From NCBI GenBank assembly GCA_965369945.1, contig CBDUST010000052.1, positions 1 to 19,605 on the forward strand: a stretch of 19,605 bases of DNA, read 5' to 3'. Positions 15,159-19,605 of this stretch are shown here, piece after piece. A program made the position numbers and the translations under genes. The notes under the pieces were generated by a model. The model was not told the DNA's origin, searched no databases, and saw only the letters and a list, made by a program, of their open reading frames with translations. Within the stretch, counting starts at the first letter, position 1, and the number at the start of each line of letters is the position of its first letter. The stretch comes from JADFNO01 sp965369945 (GTDB lineage Bacteria; Planctomycetota; Phycisphaerae; Phycisphaerales; SM1A02).

Positions 15159-16625
15159 GTGTCTCAGACCGCCATCATCATTGGTCAGCGTGTAAACTGT
15201 CGTCAACTCGAGCGACAACTGGACTTGCTGCGCGATCGGCCGATCACTTTGGGATGGGTACTGACTGACAACGATGCAGAAACGGATCGTCTGGAAGATG
15301 ATGCGCCGACGCTCGGTGCGATCGAGCAACTCGAAGCGATTGTCGCGCGACGACGACCATCGCTGGCGATCGTTTCACTGCCGGCCGTGATGATTGAGTT
15401 GATCACCAGGATCCGAACACGGTTGCGCCGGCTCGAAGTTCCTGATCGGTTCATTGCGACGCTCGAAGATCAACTTGCCGGCGTCGGCCCGCGATCGGTT
15501 CCTCAGCTTGACTTGTCCGCGTTGATTGATCGTTCTCCTCGGATGATCGATCAAGAAGCGGTGCGGACGCTCATCAAGGGCAAGCGCGTCCTGATTACCG
15601 GGGCGGGCGGCTCCATCGGCGGCGAACTAGCGCGAATTGCTGCGACGCTCGATCCGGCCCAACTGATTCTTGTCGATCGATCGGAAAACGCACTTTTTGA
15701 AATCGATCGACAGATCGCGCGGCGAGCGCCTGATCTTTCACGGCGTGCCGTGCTTCACGATGTCGTCGAGGCGGAGGCGACGAAAGCGCATTTTCAGCTC
15801 GTGCAACCGGAACTTGTCTTCCATGCGGCCGCCCACAAACATGTTCCACTGATGGAGGACCATCCAGCTGCAGCCGTTGATAACAATCTGTTTGGAACGA
15901 AGTCTGTCGTCGATGCTGCGGACGCTGTTGGCGTTGAACGATTTGTCATGATCAGCACTGACAAAGCCGTCAGGCCGCGCTCGATCATGGGGATGACCAA
16001 ACGGTTAGCAGAATGCTACGTTCAGTTTGTCGGTACGCGATCACAAACGCAGTTTGCGATGGTTCGATTCGGCAACGTGATCGGATCGACCGGAAGTGTG
16101 CTTGAGATATGGGCAAGGCAACTCGCCGATGGCGGACCGATCACCGTCACCGATCCCCAAATGACGAGGTACTTCATGACGATTCCCGAGGCAGCGGCGC
16201 TCGTCATGCAAAGCGCGGCGCTACTCGATGCGCCGTCTTCAGCCGGCGACGTCTTCGTGTTGGATATGGGTGAGCCGTTACGAATCGTGGATCTGGCTCG
16301 ACGGTTCATCGAAGCGCATGGCTTGAGCGCCCAACTTCCGGGGGCGGAGGCGGCTCCATCCACGTCGGCCGGTCAGATGCGCATCGTCTTCACCGGAGCG
16401 CGGCCTGGCGAAAAATTACACGAGCAATTGGCGCGCGAACCTGACGGGCTCGAGCCGACGACGCATCCAGATATCTTGGCAGTGAAATTGCCTGAGCCTG
16501 ATGAAGCGCAGATCGATCAAATGTTGACCGAACTCTCGCCGCAGCATCGCAGCGGGGACCGTGTGGGTGTCGCCGCGATCGTGCGTCGACTGATCGCGTC
16601 GGAGCTGCACCCCGCTGCGGCGTAG
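15159..16625 (+). CDS. Soluble short-form CapD/PglF-type nucleotide-sugar 4,6-dehydratase
   Basis: A 488-residue extended SDR protein of the CapD/WbpM/PglF family, which makes 4-keto-6-deoxy UDP-sugars (for example from UDP-GlcNAc) as precursors of rare sugars. Residues 4-35 start a small Rossmann-like domain (TAIIIGQRVN). The conserved linker VPQLDLSALIDRSPRM (114-129) precedes the NAD-binding TGAGGSIGGEL (147-157), followed by AAHKHVPLME (224-233) and the catalytic Ser-Met-Lys set in STDKAV (266-271) and MGMTKR (277-282). The four N-terminal membrane helices of WbpM/PglF are absent. I chose GTG 15159 because GGAGG at 15148-15152 stands 6 bases before it; the frame is open to a TTG at 15117, which has no such site. 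It lies 63 bases after the PopT-like gene and is probably cotranscribed. Confidence 0.88.
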   Translation: MSQTAIIIGQRVNCRQLERQLDLLRDRPITLGWVLTDNDAETDRLEDDAPTLGAIEQLEAIVARRRPSLAIVSLPAVMIELITRIRTRLRRLEVPDRFIATLEDQLAGVGPRSVPQLDLSALIDRSPRMIDQEAVRTLIKGKRVLITGAGGSIGGELARIAATLDPAQLILVDRSENALFEIDRQIARRAPDLSRRAVLHDVVEAEATKAHFQLVQPELVFHAAAHKHVPLMEDHPAAAVDNNLFGTKSVVDAADAVGVERFVMISTDKAVRPRSIMGMTKRLAECYVQFVGTRSQTQFAMVRFGNVIGSTGSVLEIWARQLADGGPITVTDPQMTRYFMTIPEAAALVMQSAALLDAPSSAGDVFVLDMGEPLRIVDLARRFIEAHGLSAQLPGAEAAPSTSAGQMRIVFTGARPGEKLHEQLAREPDGLEPTTHPDILAVKLPEPDEAQIDQMLTELSPQHRSGDRVGVAAIVRRLIASELHPAAA

Positions 16626-16781
16626 AAGTGGTTGAAATGAAACGTCTTACGAGTATTTCCCAATGACCCCCATGCCCCCCAGCTTGCATCTGAGGTCCAC
16701 TAGCAGGATCATGTCGCCCAATCCCGGGGGCCCAGCCACGGGTGGATGCGGCGAGCAAGGGGCCAAGCTTCGGGATCCATT

Positions 16782-17084
16782 ATGAGCCATCCAAACGGAC
16801 TGCTGAACGATACCGAGCCTGACAGCGTACGTGATCAAGCTGACGCGTTGTTGGACAAGCTGATTGCTGAGCGGGTGCGGTCCGAGCGCAGGCTGGCCGA
16901 GGCTGGCCGAGCCGACCCTTTGAAGCTGGTCACCGGCCGAAGCGCCATCGACAACGCCATCGCCGCCACGCGCGAGATGATTCGCGATGTTGACGAGCTG
17001 GTCGTTGACAATGTCGTGCATCACAACGGGACGACGCCGCCGCTTATCGAATCTATTCGCGCAGCCGCGCAAACGGTGCGATGA
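16782..17084 (+). CDS. Small protein of unknown function, first of a coupled pair
   Basis: A 100-residue, soluble, mostly helical and rather acidic protein; I do not recognise a characterised family. Visible features are DQADALLDKLIAERVRSERR (18-37), which could form a short coiled coil, and DPLKLVTGRSAIDNAI (45-60) followed by a second helical run, giving a helical-hairpin look. There is no signal peptide or membrane segment. ATG 16782 gives the most compact protein; the frame also opens at GTG 16746. A weak GGGAT precedes the ATG. The stop overlaps the start of the membrane-protein gene by ATGA, so the two products are probably made together and may interact. The 156 bases upstream hold no gene; TTGAAA (16632-16637) is a poor promoter candidate. 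Confidence 0.65.
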   Translation: MSHPNGLLNDTEPDSVRDQADALLDKLIAERVRSERRLAEAGRADPLKLVTGRSAIDNAIAATREMIRDVDELVVDNVVHHNGTTPPLIESIRAAAQTVR

Positions 17085-17497
17085 CCAAATCGTCGTCCAG
17101 AGGCCGTTCGAAGAAGAGCTCAACCAGTCGATCCGCGCCGCGCCGCGTAAACGACGGCGGTGTGTATATCGCGTTCGTGCTCGGCGGCGCTTTTGCCATG
17201 CTGCTATGGTCGATCGCCGCTCCGGACTCGTGGAAGTCCGGCCTGATTGGCTACATCATCGCCCTGGCGTTCCTTGTCAACCTCTACGGGTGGCGAGCGT
17301 ACCTTGGTGGTCATCTCTCCGGATGGCAACAGTCCCTGGCGCGCCTTCCGCTGCGATGCGTTGGATATGGAACCAAAGGCGGTCGCCCGATCGAGGCCGC
17401 TCATGGGGCGCCCAGTGTCCAGATGATCCTCTTTGTGAGTCTCGCCACAAGCGCAGTGATGATTCTACTTCTCAGCTGGTTGTTGGATATTTGGTAG
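17081..17497 (+). CDS. Small three-helix membrane protein of unknown function
   Basis: A 138-residue protein. Residues 1-24 are a Ser/Arg/Lys-rich basic N-terminus, presumably cytoplasmic and able to touch lipid or nucleic acid. Three hydrophobic segments follow at about 28-47, 53-77 and 112-136, and the protein ends shortly after the last one. The loop between helices two and three carries RLPLRCVGYGTKGGRP, with no catalytic motif I recognise. The ATG overlaps the upstream stop by 4 bases, so it is translationally coupled to the 100-residue protein, and the pair is closed by a strong intrinsic terminator. Function unknown. Confidence 0.7.
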   Translation: MTKSSSRGRSKKSSTSRSAPRRVNDGGVYIAFVLGGAFAMLLWSIAAPDSWKSGLIGYIIALAFLVNLYGWRAYLGGHLSGWQQSLARLPLRCVGYGTKGGRPIEAAHGAPSVQMILFVSLATSAVMILLLSWLLDIW

Positions 17498-17520
17498 ATT
17501 TGCAGATTATTGTGCCGCAA

Positions 17521-17550
17521 GCCGCGTCCGATCGACGCGGCATTTTTTTT
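17521..17550 (+). terminator. Strong rho-independent terminator
   Basis: A perfect 8-bp stem GCCGCGTC (17521-17528) / GACGCGGC (17534-17541) with a 5-base loop CGATC is followed by A and eight T residues (17543-17550). It stands 24 bases after the membrane-protein stop and closes that transcript just before dut. Confidence 0.93.
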
Positions 17551-17558
17551 GCGCGAGA

Positions 17559-17567
17559 TGGTACACT
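17559..17567 (+). promoter_or_regulatory. Candidate extended -10 promoter of dut (possibly leaderless)
   Basis: TGGTACACT contains the extended -10 dinucleotide TG one base before TACACT (4/6 match to TATAAT). Transcription would begin about 7 bases later, at or next to the dut ATG (17575). No ribosome site precedes that ATG and no -35 box is visible. The preceding terminator means dut needs its own promoter. Inference only. Confidence 0.35.
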
Positions 17568-17574
17568 TGATCCT

Positions 17575-18018
17575 ATGAATCCAATCCCCCTTCGAATCAA
17601 ACGTCTCTCGCCGCACGCGATTGTGCCTGCCTATCAATCCGAGCATGCTGCGGGCATGGACTTGCACTGTGCGAACGAAAGCTCAGTCACGATCCAACCT
17701 GGGGACATCAGTCGTATTCCATGCGGGTTTGCCATGGCGTTGCCGCCGGGCTTTGAAGCACAGATACGCCCGCGCAGCGGGCTGGCAACCAAGTTCGGTA
17801 TCTCCATCCCCAACGCGCCCGGAACGATCGACGCGGATTATCGTGGGCAGGTCATTGTCGCACTCATAAACCTAGGCAAGGAACCGTTTGTCGTCGAGCC
17901 GAAGATGCGTATCGCGCAAATGGTCGTCGCGCCGGTCGAGCGCTGCGCCGTTGCCGAAGTTGAAGAGTTGGACGAAACGGTCCGTGGAGCCGGCGGCTTC
18001 GGCAGCACCGGCGCTTAA
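17575..18018 (+). CDS. dut: Deoxyuridine 5'-triphosphate nucleotidohydrolase (dUTPase)
   Basis: A 147-residue trimeric-type dUTPase, of usual bacterial length, with all five conserved motifs in order: AGMDLH (26-31), PRSGLA (66-71), GTIDADYRGQV (83-93, with the catalytic Asp and the uracil-discriminating Tyr), RIAQMVV (112-118) and RGAGGFGSTG (137-146, the glycine-rich nucleotide-covering tail). It hydrolyses dUTP to dUMP and pyrophosphate, keeping uracil out of DNA and feeding thymidylate synthesis. ATG 17575 begins at the position where family alignments start; the frame is open far upstream, but that part is read through other genes and the terminator. It is a housekeeping gene unrelated to the polysaccharide cluster. 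Confidence 0.96.
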   Translation: MNPIPLRIKRLSPHAIVPAYQSEHAAGMDLHCANESSVTIQPGDISRIPCGFAMALPPGFEAQIRPRSGLATKFGISIPNAPGTIDADYRGQVIVALINLGKEPFVVEPKMRIAQMVVAPVERCAVAEVEELDETVRGAGGFGSTGA

Positions 18019-18124
18019 AGGGCCCATGGACCTAGAGCAGTCTCACTGAAGACGTAGCGCCTGCGTGCGCTAGTCGCCTAGCGTGAGATAAATTTGCCGG
18101 TCCCAACCGGTCGATCGGCGCGAT

Positions 18125-18206
18125 GGTCCGGTGGTACGGGCATCCTGCCCGTGCAAATGTCACGCCATGATAAGTCGCACGGGCAGGATGCCCGTGCCAC
18201 CGGACC
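18125..18206. repeat. Large imperfect inverted repeat (cruciform, REP-like)
   Basis: Two 30-base arms, 18125-18154 and 18177-18206, are reverse complements at 29 of 30 positions, separated by 22 bases. Each arm itself contains an inner hairpin ACGGGCA-tcc-TGCCCGT, so the DNA can form a branched cruciform. It lies between the converging dut and acetyltransferase genes and could serve both as a bidirectional terminator. I recall similar 'ACGGGCATCCTGCCCGT' units being common in planctomycete genomes, but have not verified it. Confidence 0.9.
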
Positions 18207-18262
18207 GTCACACGGACGACGTTCCGATTGACTCGGGATGCCACCAGTCTTGAGACAGCTAC

Positions 18263-18826
18263 CTAACCGGCCGTCGATGCCAACCGGCTTGCCGCTTCGC
18301 CCACTGCAACGATCGGGCACGGTTTCGCTGACTCTTCTTGCAGCAACAGCTCCCAATACCCCACATCATGCCACTGATCGAACTTCCACCCAACTCTTTC
18401 AAATAGCGCCGCGCGCTTGAAACCAAACGATTCGTGCAAACGCACACTTGCTTCGTTGGGTTGGGTGATGCCGGCCAGAAGCGTGTGATAGCCTTGCGCC
18501 TTGAGCGTCGGAACGAGTTGGTCGTACAGCGCCTTGCCGATGCCTTGGCCGTGATGATCCGGATGCACATACACGGTCACTTCGGCGCTATGGGTATAGG
18601 CGCAACGCCCCTTCCACGGAGCGGCCTTAGCGAACCCAATGATGGTGTTGGCGTCGTCGACCGCCACGAGATACGGGTACATTTCGTGCGTCTTGCTCCA
18701 TTCCTCCTGCCACGGCTCGATTGGTTCCGGCTCAAGTGCAAAATTAGCCGCAGTATTGATCGCCGCCCAATTGCTGATCGCAAGGATGGCAGGCAGATCA
18801 TCAAATTCAGCAAGGCGGATGCGCAT
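18263..18826 (-). CDS. GNAT N-acetyltransferase, phosphinothricin-acetyltransferase-like
   Basis: A 187-residue GNAT protein on the minus strand, the only clear minus-strand gene. It resembles the PAT/MnaT branch: MRIRLAEFDDLPAILAI (1-17), VTVYVHPDHHGQGIGKALYD (83-102, acetyl-CoA-binding loop, with His92 where Gln/Arg is usual), GITQPNEASVRLHESFGF (119-136) and the branch-typical FERVGWKFDQWHDVGYWE (142-159). Relatives acetylate small amino compounds such as methionine sulfone or phosphinothricin; the natural substrate here is unknown. ATG at 18826 is chosen because GAGGA lies 11 bases upstream; a TTG six codons earlier is open but less likely. The last 20 residues (Ala/Ser-rich) extend beyond the usual domain. 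It converges on dut. Confidence 0.88.
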   Translation of the reverse strand: MRIRLAEFDDLPAILAISNWAAINTAANFALEPEPIEPWQEEWSKTHEMYPYLVAVDDANTIIGFAKAAPWKGRCAYTHSAEVTVYVHPDHHGQGIGKALYDQLVPTLKAQGYHTLLAGITQPNEASVRLHESFGFKRAALFERVGWKFDQWHDVGYWELLLQEESAKPCPIVAVGEAASRLASTAG

Positions 18827-18864
18827 GATCAGTGGGTTCCTCAATCAAGCATAGTCTAGGTGTT

Positions 18865-18884
18865 GTGCCACGGTTCGACTCGCC
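18865..18884. repeat. Degenerate half-site of the RAYT-associated repeat
   Basis: GTGCCACGGTTCGACTCGCC matches 18896-18915 at 17 of 20 positions, in direct orientation, 31 bases before it. It looks like a partial tandem duplication of the left hairpin unit. Together with that unit it fills most of the 168-base gap between the acetyltransferase and the transposase gene. Confidence 0.65.
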
Positions 18885-18894
18885 GGTAGGGTAC

Positions 18895-18934
18895 GGTGCC
18901 ACGGCTCGGGTCGCCCGGGGCGAGAGAGCCGTGC
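18895..18934. repeat. Left REP-like hairpin next to the RAYT gene
   Basis: CACGGCTC (18900-18907) pairs perfectly with GAGCCGTG (18926-18933); the loop holds a second small stem, TCGCC/GGCGA. The leading GGTGCCACGGCTC (18895-18907) recurs exactly, inverted, at 19559-19571. It is a different family from the cruciform at 18125-18206. Confidence 0.8.
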
Positions 18935-18994
18935 AATCGCCACCGAACTAAGATAAACAGATTGACCGACAACTCGGCTCAGAGGTCGCTCCGA

Positions 18995-19605
18995 ATGCAT
19001 CGCAGTTTGTACAAGACACGCCGACGGTTCGAAATCGTGAACCAACCAAGATTCCTCACGTTCTCCTGCTACAAACGGCTACCGCTATTTGGGAACGACG
19101 CGATCAAGGATGAATTTGCGACGCGACTGGAACTGATCCATGCCCGACCGGGGTTCAAGCTGTTTGCATGGGTCGTTATGCCGGAGCATGTTCATCTCAT
19201 CATTGTGCCGAATCTCGCTGAGATCAGTACGCCACAGATTCTCTCGGCTATCAAACGTCCGTTTGCCGAATACGCTCTGCGCCGATGGAAACAGCTTGAA
19301 GCGCCGATTCTGAAGAAGATTTGCGTTGCTACGAATCGATATCGTTTCTGGCAGGCTGGAGGAGGATATGACCGCAACCTTCGAGATGAGGCCGAGATGC
19401 TGCGGAAGGTTGAGTACGTACACGCCAACCCAGTCAACCGTGGACTTGTCGATAAGCCCGTGGATTGGCGATGGTCCTCTGCACGTTGGTACGCAGGGTT
19501 TACTGACGGGCCGGTTGACATTGATCGGGGGTCGGACACGGCTCTCCGCTGCGCGGGCGAGCCGTGGCACCGGCGCGTTTTTCTACAACAGTTTCAACGA
19601 CTCCA
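18995..19605 (+). CDS. REP-associated tyrosine transposase (RAYT, Y1_Tnp/IS200-like), runs off the window
   Basis: An open frame of 203 codons from ATG 18995 to the window end. It has the HUH signature WVVMPEHVHLII (59-70), FWQAGGGYDRNLR (118-130) with Tyr125 as the probable nucleophile, YVHANPVNRGLV (141-152) and DWRWSSARWYAG (157-168), a set characteristic of RAYT domesticated transposases. RAYTs cut and join single-stranded REP hairpins; here such hairpins lie on both sides, the right one inside the reading frame (codons about 181-191). That makes residues after about 175 an unusual read-through extension. AGAGG (18981-18985) is 9 bases before the ATG. A minus-strand frame at 19085-19570 is only its shadow. 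Confidence 0.9.
   Translation, partial: MHRSLYKTRRRFEIVNQPRFLTFSCYKRLPLFGNDAIKDEFATRLELIHARPGFKLFAWVVMPEHVHLIIVPNLAEISTPQILSAIKRPFAEYALRRWKQLEAPILKKICVATNRYRFWQAGGGYDRNLRDEAEMLRKVEYVHANPVNRGLVDKPVDWRWSSARWYAGFTDGPVDIDRGSDTALRCAGEPWHRRVFLQQFQRL
19537..19571. repeat. Right REP-like hairpin inside the RAYT 3' end
   Basis: CACGGCTC (19537-19544) pairs with GAGCCGTG (19559-19566) around a 14-base loop. Positions 19559-19571 (GAGCCGTGGCACC) are the exact reverse complement of 18895-18907, so the transposase gene lies between two inverted copies of the same element. Confidence 0.8.

Larger units (their letters stand above)
18895..19571. mobile_element. Possible RAYT/REP unit bounded by inverted hairpins
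   Basis: The two inverted hairpins and the transposase between them form a 677-base unit that resembles a REP-type doublet with its own RAYT. No target-site duplication was identified, and the transposase frame crosses the right hairpin, so true ends are uncertain. It may be a domesticated RAYT with its satellites rather than an element that still moves. Confidence 0.4.

Noticed and set aside
16987..17574. Long N-terminal extension of dUTPase
   Set aside because: It runs through two other genes and a perfect terminator; dUTPase homology begins at 17575.
18125..18934. CRISPR-like array
   Set aside because: The repeats are inverted hairpins of two different families, not regularly spaced direct repeats with unique spacers, and no cas gene is present.
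19085..19570. 161-codon minus-strand frame opposite the transposase
   Set aside because: Shadow of the RAYT frame, which has the HUH, Tyr and NPVxRG motifs.

Overview
The window is a GC-rich bacterial region, mostly transcribed on the + strand, and dominated by the genes of a lipid-linked exopolysaccharide (capsule/EPS) pathway. A planctomycete-like (possibly Phycisphaerae-like) origin is my best guess. It rests on the large cruciform repeats built on an ACGGGCA/TGCCCGT hairpin, a REP-associated tyrosine transposase (RAYT) with its own hairpins, frequent GTG starts and the protein style. It is an inference, not something the sequence proves.

Layout. Positions 2-6529 form one co-directional block: the tail of an unidentified protein (possibly FemAB-like), a Wzy/O-antigen-ligase-like membrane polymerase, a membrane-anchored NodB deacetylase, a GT2 glycosyltransferase, a CelD/BcsL-like acyltransferase, a class I methyltransferase and a second NodB-type deacetylase. 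Several junctions overlap (ATGA, GTGA, 11-bp overlap), so translation is probably coupled. After a 262-bp gap with a candidate sigma70-like promoter (6711-6738) comes a second block (6792-13556): a split Alg14/Alg13-type glycosyltransferase pair (PssD/PssE-like), a 750-residue fusion of a GT4 glycosyltransferase to a degenerate sugar-nucleotidyltransferase/left-handed beta-helix module, a Wzc-like co-polymerase with a cytoplasmic ATPase domain, and a phosphoglycosyl transferase with an unusual soluble N-terminus. A 528-bp gap with competing hairpins and a terminator follows.

At 14085-16625 lie a DUF368/PopT-family polyprenyl-phosphate transporter and a soluble short-form CapD/PglF-type nucleotide-sugar 4,6-dehydratase. 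Next is an ATGA-coupled pair of small unknown genes ended by a strong intrinsic terminator, then dut (dUTPase) with a possibly leaderless start, a large cruciform repeat, a convergent GNAT acetyltransferase, and at the right edge a RAYT gene flanked by inverted copies of a second hairpin family and running off the window.

How the genes fit together (inference): the phosphoglycosyl transferase loads the first sugar on undecaprenyl phosphate. PssD/E, the GT2 and the GT4 fusion extend it. The dehydratase supplies an unusual nucleotide sugar. NodB, CelD-like and methyltransferase proteins decorate the chain. The Wzy-like and Wzc-like proteins polymerise it and set its length. PopT would return the freed lipid carrier to the cytoplasmic face. 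No Wzx flippase or Wza outer-membrane exporter lies in the window.
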